From Lobosporangium transversale (lineage: Eukaryota; Mortierellomycota; Mortierellomycetes; Mortierellales; Mortierellaceae), in contig NW_019029017.1 of assembly GCF_002105155.1 (NCBI RefSeq), forward strand, positions 186,001-250,000: a DNA stretch of 64,000 bases. The letters run 5' to 3'. This document shows positions 40,432 to 51,307 of the stretch, one piece after another (position 1 is the stretch's first letter; each line of letters begins with the position of its first letter). A program made the position numbers and the translations under genes. The notes under the pieces were generated by a model. That model searched no databases, was not told where the DNA came from, and was given only the letters and a program-made list of their open reading frames with translations.

Positions 40432-40437
40432 AATAAA
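40432..40437 (+). terminator. ARB1 polyadenylation signal
   Basis: AATAAA 80 bp past the ARB1 stop codon. Confidence 0.5.
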
Positions 40438-40542
40438 GCACTTGTTGGAATGATTGATGGATCTCTTCGCCATTGTTTATTGCCGTTAGTTCAACATGTT
40501 CTCCATTGGAAAAGTAGTCAGACACGTTGTTCCAGACACACC

Positions 40543-42795
40543 TCAAGCCTGATTTTGTTCTATCTCCTCGATCAGCCTATTAAGTTTCGGCACTAATGAC
40601 TGAAATCTGAACTCCCGCATGATTCCCAGTACCCTTTCTGCTGATGCCCACAATTGATTATCCACACAGGCCTTGAGTAACACATAGTATGATTTCCATA
40701 GGATCTGGTCGCTATTGCAAGCAATCGAATCCCCTTGAAATTTTTTCAGCCATCTCTCGGCATTATCCATCAGTGAAAGCCTAGAATATCCAGAGATCAT
40801 GATAAGATAAGCACCCGCAGACATGCCTTCCTCGGTAGTTGTTTGAGCAAGACGAGCCATATTTTCAGCCAGCTCAATATCATGGCCCTTGAAAGCACAT
40901 TGCATCATAGCACCATATGTGTGGATAGAGGGCGCATGCCCCTCCTGTTGCATGGCCTCAAATGTTTCCTTGGCTCTATCCAGCATGCCGACATTAACGT
41001 ATCCCGCTATCAATGCTGAATATGTTATGGCTGTTTTGGGGATTTTCCGGCTTGTCATGAGGTCTGCAACTTTCATGGCTGACCCCGCATCTCGTTGCGA
41101 AAACAACACATCTGTAACAATCGTATAAGTAGTGGCGTTGGGTGCAATCCCAGAATCTGTCATGTGGCTCATCACTTTATTCACTCCCACCTGATCCTGA
41201 ACCGAAAGCAGCCCCTTGATCATAATATTATAAGTATCCAAAGTTGGTTTGACTTTCTTGCGCATAGTCATCTCATCAAACATGACCTTGGCTTTTTCAG
41301 GCAGATGGTTGCGGAGTAGACCGGTCAAAACAATGTTATACATAGTCGAGTCAGGCTTAATAAAGTAAGGCTGTTGCTGCATGCTCTCCCATAGTCCCAT
41401 GGCGGAATCAGGATTCTTCGATCTGAAATATCCATTCATCACACTAGAAAAGCTATGTGCATCAGGTTTGATCTCTGGGTCCTTGAGGATCTGATTCCAT
41501 AGCTCTAATGCGGCAGGAAATTCTTTTGGTATACGACACAATGCTGACAGAAGCGCGTTCATGACGGGCAGATCCAGATGCGCTGTTCCTGGCTGCTCCG
41601 AGATTCGAGTCCACATCTGTGTTGCTTCATTCAAACACCCTGCCTTAAGTAGACCGGACATCATGGCTGATGCCGTATACTTGTTGATCGGGAAGCCCAA
41701 GTCAAGGGTATGGTTCTGAAGAGCAAAGGCCTCATCGGGTCTATTGCTTTCGAATAAAGAACTCAGCAAGTGGGTAAAGCGTCTAGAATTGGGGGGACAG
41801 CTCTGAATCTGGAGGTCACGAAAGATAGATTTCACGCGTTCGATATCATTGCTCGTCAGTTGTAAGCCTCTTGTCCAATTAAGGAATTGTGATATATACT
41901 GCATCAGCCCATTGCTCTTGCAAGAGATCAAATCCTGAAGCCTAGCTTCATCCCCGTTCTTGAGATACATGGCCATTTGAAGCGCCAATGTCCTTTGAGA
42001 TGTCGCCATATCCATAGGTTCCTCATAAATAATGTCAATCGCGCGTTGCGCCTCCTGAAACTTGTTCCGTTTGATATGAAGGTAGATAAAGTCGTTGTAG
42101 ACGTCCGATGAATAGTGTATATCACGTTTATGCATCGCCATCATGACTTGATTCATTTTTCTAGCCGTATCATTTGTAATGGGTTTGCTCCGAAGCCATT
42201 GAAGGAGCCGTAGGAGATCAGTCTCGGTGACAATCCTCTTTTGATTGAGCTGCTCCTGGTATAAAGCCCAATAATCAATATTTGGATCCATCGAGGAAGC
42301 CCTTGGGAAAATATTGTGTTTTAATGGCGAACGTGATGGAGTCGATGCTGCTTTTCCAGTCCCCTTGGCTAGAATCTCCTCGATAATGCGAGGAGGGCCA
42401 GGGCCCCAGGATATCCGTGTGTCGTTACCACTATTGCTGTATGCAACTATGCCTGTGTCTACGGCTAGATGTGTATGATTCCATGAATTGCATGAACTAC
42501 TTTGCTCTCCCTGTGTCTTATCGCTTACTATGCTGGGTACTGTGGTGTGCTTTGATAGACTGCTTGAATGTATAGTTCGTTGTTGACCGAGCTGTAGGCG
42601 TCGGATCCTAGATTTTACGGGCACATGGGCCAATAGTGTCTCTGTCTGCACCTGAAGTAGTAAAAGTCGGAGGCATTGAGCCGAGGATCCTGCCGTTGTG
42701 GTTGAATGTGTACATGTTGTAACAGATCTTGTTTGTGGAACCAGCGTGGATCGAGCAGTTTTTGCCACACATGACTGGAATCTTGTAGCACTCAT
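40543..42795 (-). CDS. Mitochondrial pentatricopeptide repeat protein
   Basis: Single exon, 750 aa from the ATG at 42793-42795. PPR proteins bind organellar RNA and steer its processing, stability or translation. The first ~110 residues are rich in Arg, Ser, Thr and Gln with almost no acidic residues (MSATRFQSCVAKTARSTLVP), consistent with a mitochondrial presequence. From about residue 330 on, PPR units follow one another, recognisable by DAHSFSSVMNGYFRSKNPDS, DSTMYNIVLTGLLRNHLPEK, TLDTYNIMIKGLLS, NATTYTIVTDVLFSQRD, TAITYSALIAGYVNVGMLDR and SIHTYGAMMQCAFKGHD. I count at least eight. Several of the fungal PPR factors (e.g. the Aep/Pet309/Cbp groups) have this design, but the specific orthologue and RNA target cannot be told. 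Divergent from cyclin H, 192 bp between starts. Confidence 0.88.
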   Translation of the reverse strand: MSATRFQSCVAKTARSTLVPQTRSVTTCTHSTTTAGSSAQCLRLLLLQVQTETLLAHVPVKSRIRRLQLGQQRTIHSSSLSKHTTVPSIVSDKTQGEQSSSCNSWNHTHLAVDTGIVAYSNSGNDTRISWGPGPPRIIEEILAKGTGKAASTPSRSPLKHNIFPRASSMDPNIDYWALYQEQLNQKRIVTETDLLRLLQWLRSKPITNDTARKMNQVMMAMHKRDIHYSSDVYNDFIYLHIKRNKFQEAQRAIDIIYEEPMDMATSQRTLALQMAMYLKNGDEARLQDLISCKSNGLMQYISQFLNWTRGLQLTSNDIERVKSIFRDLQIQSCPPNSRRFTHLLSSLFESNRPDEAFALQNHTLDLGFPINKYTASAMMSGLLKAGCLNEATQMWTRISEQPGTAHLDLPVMNALLSALCRIPKEFPAALELWNQILKDPEIKPDAHSFSSVMNGYFRSKNPDSAMGLWESMQQQPYFIKPDSTMYNIVLTGLLRNHLPEKAKVMFDEMTMRKKVKPTLDTYNIMIKGLLSVQDQVGVNKVMSHMTDSGIAPNATTYTIVTDVLFSQRDAGSAMKVADLMTSRKIPKTAITYSALIAGYVNVGMLDRAKETFEAMQQEGHAPSIHTYGAMMQCAFKGHDIELAENMARLAQTTTEEGMSAGAYLIMISGYSRLSLMDNAERWLKKFQGDSIACNSDQILWKSYYVLLKACVDNQLWASAERVLGIMREFRFQSLVPKLNRLIEEIEQNQA

Positions 42796-42987
42796 TATTA
42801 AGTTAAAGGAGACGAGTGCGACAAAAGAATGAATTTCAGTTTCCAGCCCAAATGCCGAAGGGAGGGACACTACATCGTGGCTTGGCAACCCTTTTTTGCC
42901 ACCACCTTTTTGTATGTGATGCGAAGCATTTAAAAATTATATCCAAGACCTGCTTTAATTTCAGACACAAGTAAAAGCACAGGAATC

Positions 42988-43363
42988 ATGTCAACAGTAG
43001 TAGAAAATAAAGACACCAATGGAGCAGCTCCATTGACTACTACATCAGGATCATCATCGTCCGACCAGGCAGAAAATGCCAAAGCAGAAGGTCAACTGAA
43101 AGAAGTTCAACTGAAACAACTATATGAACAGTCAACACAATACAACCATTGGCGATATACACAGGCTGCGTTGGATAATTTGAGAAATAAAGTAAACCAG
43201 GAAGCTATCGCTTGTATTAAACAGAACATTGGAGAAGAACGTGAACAGGTACAACTTGTGTCTTTCTTATGGCTCTGATAAAGACGGGGAAAAGAAAGAT
43301 CATGGCTCTCATACATGGATGTCTAACATGGATCCATATTACTATCTCTTTTTTTTTTTTTTT

Positions 43364-43402
<39 letters not shown>

Positions 43403-43563
43403 AGTAGAGGCTAGCACAAGGCCTCTCTGTCGACGGCTTGCCAAAAGACCTTAGTTTTCTAAAAGTAGAAGAAGAGCTGGCCCTCCTTGGGTTTTATGAA
43501 CGCAAGATAGTACAGATATTTCAGCATTGGAAGCTCCCATCCCACACAACAGTAAGTGGGCAA

Positions 43564-43599
<36 letters not shown>

Positions 43600-44428
43600 G
43601 GCAAACTATGACTTTTGATGTCGTGGAAATATTTTATTATTATTCCTATTCTTAAAGTTGGATTGGGAGCTTACAGAGATTGTTATATCATCTCATTGCT
43701 AGGCAACAGCTATCGTCTACATGAAGAGATTCTACCTTGAGAATACAGTCATGGATTATCATCCTAAAGATGTTATGTAAGGATCATTTTTTTTTCTTCG
43801 TCTTCTTTATTTTCAATTACACCTTTTTTTTTTTTTTTTTTTTTTTAACCAAAGATATGCATTGGCTGTTTTTTTTATTTTACTTAATTTAACTTGTCGA
43901 TTCTTTTTTTTTTTTTTTTTTTTTTTTTCTTTTATCATTTCAATATGTAGGATGACATGCATGTTCTTAGCACGCAAGACAGAAAATGTTTTAATGAATA
44001 TTGAGGATTTTACAAAAGCACTCAAAGCTTTGCCATCAGCCATCTTGAATTTGGAGTTTTTAGTCTGTAAGAACCTACGCTTCCATTTCACTGTGCACCA
44101 CCCATATCGCCCATGCCTTGGTTTTTTTTACGATATGCAGGTAAAAATTTATTCTATTCTCACCTTTTTTTTTTTTTTTTTTTTTTTGCTTGTCCACCAT
44201 TCTTAAAAAAAAAAAAAAACTTTCTTGAATTATATCTGTCATGAATAATATATAGGCTGTCACCGATAATATGGAGAGGCTACAGAGGGTATATGAGGCT
44301 GCTCTGAAGTTGATCGACACCTCCCTTCACACGGACCTCTGTTTCTTATACCAACCCTCACAGATTGCCCTTGCGGCCCTGCGGATAGCTTGTCAAGACG
44401 AATCCTATGATTTTGAAAGGTAATGGTT

Positions 44429-44463
<35 letters not shown>

Positions 44464-44982
44464 ACTACTATAGCTTACAATACATTGGACAGTTTTATAA
44501 CTCTGTCTACCGACTTTTTATTATTATTATTATTATTCTCTTCTTTCATCATAGATACGCTACTTATAAATTCAAAGCAACGGAAAGTACAACGCAAAAG
44601 TATAATCAAACATTGCTACCGATATTAGAAAGCATTGAGAACGTCTTGAAAACAGATCCACGTTGTGTTGAAGTGGATAGATCTGTGGTACAAGAGATTG
44701 ATAGAAGACTAAAAACATGCAAGGATCCTGCAAAGAACCCGGAAAGTTTGATGTAAGAAAAGGCATTGTTTGTGTAACTACTGAATATTCCAACCAACAT
44801 AAAAACTAACATCGGAAAATTCATTTCATACTTTTCTTAAAAAAAAAAAAAAAAAAAAAAAAAGCTACGGTAAAAGAAAGAGAACTGAGGTGAATGGCGA
44901 CGACGATGACGATGACGATGAGAAAGATGATGACAAGCCCGATAAGCGGCAAAAACTGGGAACTGATAGCTCACCTGAATAA
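42988..44982 (+). CDS. CCL1: Cyclin H, TFIIH kinase (TFIIK) cyclin
   Basis: Partner of Cdk7/Kin28, which phosphorylates the RNA polymerase II CTD and activates CDKs. Exons 42988-43248, 43408-43551, 43703-43776, 43951-44140, 44256-44419, 44555-44752 and 44865-44982 give 382 aa. Cyclin H landmarks: YNHWRYTQAALDNLR near residue 50, FLKVEEELALLGFYERKI, the cyclin box ATAIVYMKRFYLENTVMDYH and MTCMFLARKTENV, the second-lobe FHFTVHHPYRPCLGFFYDMQ, LCFLYQPSQIALAALR, and an acidic/basic tail (KRKRTEVNGDDDD). All seven exons join in phase. Introns 1, 2, 4, 5 and 6 are dominated by A and T runs; before exons 2 and 7 a sense-strand poly-A run sits where a pyrimidine tract is expected. No polyadenylation signal is evident. 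Confidence 0.93.
43369..43400 (+). repeat. Poly-A run in cyclin H intron 1, preceded by a T-run
   Basis: About 32 consecutive A residues end 7 bp before the acceptor; a T-run of about 14 lies just upstream, separated by GTTTT. The pair is self-complementary. Confidence 0.8.
43565..43599 (+). repeat. Abutting T15/A20 tract in cyclin H intron 2
   Basis: A T-run is followed with no spacer by an A-run just after the donor site of intron 2. Directly visible. Confidence 0.85.
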
Positions 44983-45221
44983 AGGACCATGTTCTTTAGA
45001 CCTTTCTGCCATCGTCGGTTTTAACATTTATACGTGTATGTATACTTTATGACCATGAACAACGTTATAGCTTGAAGAAATAGTTTATCGTACAAGTACA
45101 ATTGAAAGATAGACCCATTAAAAATCTATATCTATTATGAAATGTGTGTATTCGTCCAGTCCTACTCTCAATCACCCTTTCCTGTATGAAATTCGCTCAT
45201 CCAGGAGAACACGATTCTCTG

Positions 45222-45505
45222 TTACTTGATAAAAGGTAGGCCAGTCTTTGTCTTGGCCTTGTAGTCGCGATAATCTTGTCCAAAGAAGCGAATCAAAAGC
45301 TGTTCTTCTTGGAATATGCGATCTGAGAAGAAATAGTGCAATACTGCACCATATCCTACAAAGCAGATCGGATTCATCATCATAAGTTGGGATCCCAATG
45401 CCCAGTAGTAAAAGCCAAAATATGAAGGATGTCTCAGCAGACTATTTCATGTCATCGAAAGAAAAAAAATAAACCCAATAGTGTTAAGCTTTTGTTTGAA
45501 CAAGG

Positions 45506-45541
<36 letters not shown>

Positions 45542-46464
45542 CCTTCGAATTGGAAACCGCCAACCAACAATAGCTTTCAGGAAACAATTGATAATTATAT
45601 TTGCACATGGTCATTAAAAGAACAATAACAAAAAAAAAAAAAAAAAAAAAAAAAAACACAACTTTTTACCTGTAGATACCATCAGTCACTAGGACATGGT
45701 GCTCTTCCTTATAAAACTCGACATAATGCGAGAAATTGGATTTGGCAGAAAACATGGCGAGGGTGCGAGCAGCTTGGCCTATAACGACAATAATTAGACC
45801 AACCTTGTTGAGCCAACCCCAGGTCTTGAGCTGAGGAAAGAAATAGAGTTCGATCAGAAACTCTGTAACGCCACCGATTGTTGCCATGGTGTATTCAGGA
45901 CTGTGGTTCAAGAGAAATGCTTTAAAAAAGAAAAAAAAAGTGCACATTGATTTTAATGTGGGAAATATACTTTGTGTCGCATCGCCAGATTATGCTTCGC
46001 CATTCATTAAAAAATATACTACTATTTCATATCTGGGCTACTGTGAACAACTTTTACTTACAATCTAGAGTAAGCTTGGTAGGATTGAACAGAGCAATGG
46101 CAATGTATTCGAACGCATGAAAGATGGCGAGTGCAGCCAAAAAGAGCCAGAACTGTGGAATAGATGTCTCTACAAGAGATGCCAGGATCAAACTGGCACC
46201 AAAGAGTGTGCCCAAACCAAAGCCATAGACTGCAATGTTCTGAGGCGTGTTTTCACCATCGAAGAGGCGAATATCTGTAATGGATTCTGGTACTTGACTA
46301 CGCAAGACCTTATGTGCTTGGTTTAAAGTTGTCGATGTAGAAGAGTTGGAGGAAAGTCCATGTGCGTTTCTGTTAGGTCGTATGGCAGTGAAGGAAGATG
46401 TAGACGATGAATCTGTGGAAGCAGGATGATCATGTCTAATGGGAGGTATAGTGGAGGTGTCCAT
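45222..46464 (-). CDS. STE14: Protein-S-isoprenylcysteine O-methyltransferase
   Basis: ER membrane enzyme that methylates the prenylated C-terminal cysteine of CaaX proteins (Ras, Rho, lipopeptide pheromones). Exons 46464-46062, 45919-45670 and 45441-45222 give 290 aa. The N-terminal ~70 aa are Ser/Thr-rich and disordered. Several TM segments follow (QNIAVYGFGLGTLFGASLIL, FWLFLAALAIFHAFEYIAIA, WGWLNKVGLIIVVIGQAART). The catalytic ICMT region is intact: NFSHYVEF.KEEHHVLVTDGIY, then LLRHPSYFGFYYWALGSQ, and the C-terminal RIFQEEQLLIRFFGQDYRDY. The canonical Arg of GIYRxLRHP is split by intron 2 and read here as Ser (GIYSLLRHP); check the splice site. Intron 2 contains two A-runs of more than 25 nt on the plus strand. 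Confidence 0.93.
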
Positions 46465-47566
46465 AGTAAAAATAAAGTGGAAGGAAAGGTACTGGAATGG
46501 AAAGCAATCAAGTGATTGATGAAGAGAGAAAAGATCACAACGCGCACATCGTATAAATATCAAACAATAGCTTGGCAATAACCCCCCAATGATGTTTTTG
46601 GCAGCCACATGAATGAACGAAAAAAAAAAATTAATGTGATCCTTCTTGCACACTCCAACCCCATAGCACACTATTAAATACCATGACAGAAAGGAAAATC
46701 TTATGTATAAAAAGATTCAGTGCATTCGATGCTCTGTGCTCTGTTAGACTATTGATTACAATTCTCGTATATGATTGTTCAGCAATGTTATTTTTATTTT
46801 TATTCCCTAATATTATCGACAACCGGAACACAACATCATAGCCCAAGCCAACCTCCAGACCACAGGATGCAATACCACAATCGAGTGGCTGTCTAAAAGA
46901 ATTTATCATGTCTTCATTCTCTTTGTTAATTTTATCTATAGCCGATGGACCGGTCCCTACTGTTTCGTTGCTTTGTTAGAACAGAATTTTCATAAAAGGG
47001 TGATAGTAAAGTTTGTCGTCTCGCAGTGAGAGGACCTTGTCAGATATTGCCAGAATTCTGGTGATGAACAAACCCGCATCGTATCCTTCCATCAGATTTT
47101 AGTCTCTTCGGGACATCCATTCTCATAAACCTTTCTCGGCTGTGCCACAACGCATTGATAAAATTACAGCACATGCACTTCTTGGCCAAAACAAAAGAAA
47201 AGGCGTTGGACAGAAATTTCCTTTTCAATTAATGACTTTCTCTCTATTCTGATTGAGTATAATTTTTCAGATCAATTATGAGAACGACAGCCAATCGAGC
47301 TTTCAATCAAATCCAACCAGCACTTCCCCGACACTATTCTGCATGGAGAATATTTGAATCGATGTATTGAGTAGCGATATGTCAGTCATAACTTACATCC
47401 TGATAGAATATGTAAAATACAAACGTGTCAAGAATCTAGCGATAAGTGATGCGTGATGGCATAGTGATATTGCAAAGATATGATATTTAGGTCTGTATTT
47501 ATTGACAGATAAAGTAGAGGCAAAGTAAAAGAAAGGAGGAAAAAAATTATGTATTGATGTATAGAT
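46465..47566. other. Intergenic STE14/RPD3
   Basis: 1.1 kb with no supported gene. It is A/T-rich with scattered short frames only, and contains the STE14 promoter. Confidence 0.45.
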
Positions 47567-50500
47567 CTATGGAGCAGGGCCGCGGTAACCATGGTGTCGA
47601 TCTCGATCCCGCTCCCGCTCCCACCCACCATAAGGGCCACCAGGGCCAGGTGGCTCTCCACCCATCATTGCTCCACGAAGGTCACCCTGACTTCCACCAT
47701 GGCTTCCTCCGCGACGATGGCCATAATGAGGTGGGGGTGCTGGGCCACCAGGCATCATTCTTCCATAATCTATGGATCCTCCATGCGATGGATGTGAGTG
47801 ATGACCCATCGGGGGTATAGGTCCTCCATGAGGTGGTAATGGCCGTGTATCCATCATCCGTGGATCATCCAAGTCCATGCTTGATGGCTCCTTGTAATGT
47901 TCTTTACGATCACGATGACCTATTGGTCCTGGGCCTTCCTCGTGACGATCAGATATATACCCACCGTACCCTCCACTAGGTCCACCATATCCAGATGAGT
48001 GCATTCCAGACATAGGTCCACTGCTTGATCCAGGTCTTCCTCCTTGACTCATGCTTGCGCCTCCCGATCGGCCGCCACCGCTGTTCCCTGAACCTCCAGA
48101 GTAATGGTGGCCGGAGCCTTGTTGTGAACCAGGTGGCGGTGGACCATGATGATGTGAATGCTGCGGTGGCATTGATGAATGCTGAGGAGGCATGTGATGA
48201 TGGGGAGGTGGAGGACCTCCGTGTTGTACATGTTGAGAATGCGAGCTGTGCGGACTTTGAGAATGATGATGTATTGAATGGGAGTGTGAGTGTGAATGTG
48301 GATGAGGTCCGCTGTGAGATCCGCTACTGCTGTGCATATGGCCATGGCCAGGCTGCGATGGTGGCAGCTGTGAACCTTGCTGGGAAGGCCCCTGAGCATA
48401 ATGCATGGATGATGGATGCTGGGAGTAGCCCCCATGGCCGCTTCCGCCGCCCTGAGGTGGTCCCCCATATCGCACCATATCATCCACAGGGTATTGAGGG
48501 TGGTAATCTGAGCGGATTGAACTCGATCCAGGTCTGCGTTGCTGATGCATTTGCATCTGGTGATGATGTTCACGCTCACGCTGCTCATGTTCCCTCTGCT
48601 CCTGATCGCGAATCATTTGGATATCACGGTGTTGCTGATGTTCCCTATGCATTTGATGCTCACGTTGCTGATGTTGGATCTGCATCTGCTGCTGATCCCT
48701 GGGGATATGATGGTGTGATGGTGGTCCTTGCTGAAGATGAGTTGGTTGAGTCATCGGTTGCCCGTGTATTGGTTGCTGTGAAGGATGTGGCGACTGAGGA
48801 GGGTGCATAGACTCACGGCGATGTGAATCTCTGGGCTGATACTCTTTGGAGTGGATCTCGCGACCTTTAGAGGGAGGTCCAGGATGGAGGGCCTGAGATG
48901 GCTGAGACAAAGATTGCGATTCTTTTCCATTTGCTTTGTGAGAAGGGGTAGCAACTATAGCCCGTCCCCCACGGCGTGCAGCTGAAGATGTATTATTAAC
49001 ACCAATAACAGTCTGGCCGCCTTTATTAGTCTTTGAAGTAGGACTGGAGTTCCATTCGCCCTGAGCGTTGCTTGGTTTAGCCTGCACTACATCGGATGGT
49101 GTTGTTGAAACAATCTTACGGTTGTGACTTGAGATAGTGCCAGAGCTGCCTCCATTGATGGGGGCAGAAGGGCTAGCGAAGTTATGTGCCGCAGAAGTGG
49201 TGGTGGCACGACTGCTTAATCTTCCTGATCCAGTAGTGGTGACATGGGTCATACCTGGTGAGCCCATGATTAATGATGATCCGCTAGCGTCGTGATGATT
49301 GCGACGCCCATCTTCGTCTTCAGAATCGGAAAGTTCCTCGTCCGGTACAATTCTAGAATCGGCCAATCGACGTGGAATTCTCACATCAAAATCGTCGTCT
49401 TCATCTTCGTCATCCGATGACGTATAGTCTCTTGGTACTTCTTGCATCTGAACAGATGGCGCACATGGAATATGTCGGAGATTTTCAATGATTTGAGCCT
49501 TGAGATTATGCAGATCTTCTGGAGTATTGTCATTCTTCATATTGCTGGCAGGGACATCCAAACGGTACTCGGGTCCATAGTACTCAAAGTATGCATTAAA
49601 AGGAAGCTCTTCAGGCAGCTGCTCATTTAAAAGCACAGCAGTTTCAAAGGTCCATGCTCTGGCTACATTACGGATGGTGTATCCTCCACCACCAACGACA
49701 ATCATTGGCACGCCAAAAGATTTGACATATGCCACGCAGTTGGCGTGCCCTTTCATCGAAAGATTGAAGCATCCGAGCTTATCACCAGCCAAGGAATCTG
49801 CTCCACACTGCAAAACTACTGCTCCTGGACGATACCACTCCATGATATGTTTGATGATCTATTTCATGGCAAATATGAAAAAGTGTGATTATAAATTCCC
49901 CTCGACAAAGCCTATACAGTCCATACTTTGGCCTCTCAGACTTACAGGCTCAAATAGATTCTGATACGACCAATCATCCATTCCTTTTTGCAGAGGTACA
50001 TTGACTGCATAGTTTTTGCCTTTGCCAATTCCGGTTTCTTCAAGCTTTCCGGTTCCAGGGAAGAATTCTGTCATGTGAAATGAAGCAGTCATGACACGGT
50101 CTGTAGTGTAGAAAGCTTCTTCAACTCCATCGCCATGGTGAATATCAATGTCAATGTATAGAACACGCTGATGATAACGTAGCAGTTCCAAGATAGCCAG
50201 TACAATGTCGTTGATGTAGCAAAACCCTGACGCCTCCGTCTTCTTTGCATGATGTAATCCACCGGCCCAATTAATAGAAATATCTGATTCGCCACGAAGG
50301 AGCTTATTAGCAGCAGCTATAGTCATATTGTAGATGTTATCAACCAAGCTTTAATCAGTCATCTATATTGTGCTTATCTCATATCATTGTAAGAGGAAGG
50401 AAAAAAAGGCTTCTCACCACACTTACCAATTGAACCTCCAGCAGAAATGGAGCAAAACTCAAACAAACCATCAAAAACAGGGCAATCATCACCAAGATTG

Positions 50501-51307
50501 ACTTATTAAATTATGAAAGAAAGGTTTAGTATAAATTTTCAAAATGAAGTTTCAAGAGCAGTCCTACGAAAATGTCTTAATGACCAGACTTACAAAGCTG
50601 CTTAGTTTGCTCTGACATCCCTTCACCACCAACCATCTCAGGTGCAAGGCGGTACAGGAAGTCAACATACTCATCGTTATGGAAACGAGTCATCTGCCTA
50701 GCAGTCGCTCGTTTCGGGCGCTACCGAAAATGTTAAATATATTACAAAGATGATATTGAGCTCATTAGGCTTTGGATGTTGCACCATCCCTACTAAGGCA
50801 CATGCCTTGGATAACAATGATGCTTCAAGACTTACAATGACATCCATCTTCTTGTAGAGTCCATAGTTGGTTACTAAGCTATGGCACATACGCACTCGAT
50901 GAGGCTTCATTGGATGACCTATTCAATTGAATTGATGGATAGAGATAAATAAGATAGAAGAGTTTAATCAGTGATATCACAAGAATTCATGTCGGAAGAG
51001 CAAGGGAAAAAGCTGTCTATAATATGGACAACATCTAGTGAAGCTTTACCATAACCATAGGTGTAATTTCCGACATCATCTAATTCGAATTACGGATACA
51101 CATACATACGCAGAGAAAAATAAGAAATGTGAGTGACTATCAGAATCGAGACAATTCAGATCCTTGAAGCCTTGTCTTTTCTAAGCAAAATTGGTTAGAG
51201 ACTCAATGTTTGAACAAACAAAGAGTGTTACCATCATAAAAATAAGAAACACGCTGCTTCTGAGTTGATCCTCCCCCAAGAGCAAATGAAGAAAACCCAG
51301 TCGTCAT
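47567..51307 (-). CDS. RPD3: Class I histone deacetylase (Rpd3/HDAC1-like) with a long His/Pro/Gln/Gly-rich tail
   Basis: Zn-dependent lysine deacetylase of Sin3-type corepressors. Exons 51307-51232, 51079-51050, 50918-50836, 50720-50594, 50501-50427, 50316-49946 and 49858-47567 give 1017 aa. Catalytic core: [86 protein letters not shown] and [16 protein letters not shown], with the HH dyad, Asp/His zinc ligands and catalytic Tyr in place. The usual SFHKYGE loop reads SFHMTE, one residue short. After the core, an acidic stretch ([22 protein letters not shown]) resembles the CK2 region of HDAC1/2. Then ~550 aa of low complexity follow, rich in His, Gln, Pro, Ser and Gly. Typical members have 430-500 aa. 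None of its introns carries a long homopolymer run. Confidence 0.93.

Noticed and set aside
42796-42888. Upstream extension of the PPR protein beyond the ATG at 42795
   Set aside because: The extended frame begins at TTG and has no in-frame ATG; the 42795 start directly gives a good mitochondrial leader.
48025-48810. Plus-strand 261-codon frame inside the HDAC tail
   Set aside because: It lies antisense to the well-supported RPD3 last exon and reflects its biased codon content.
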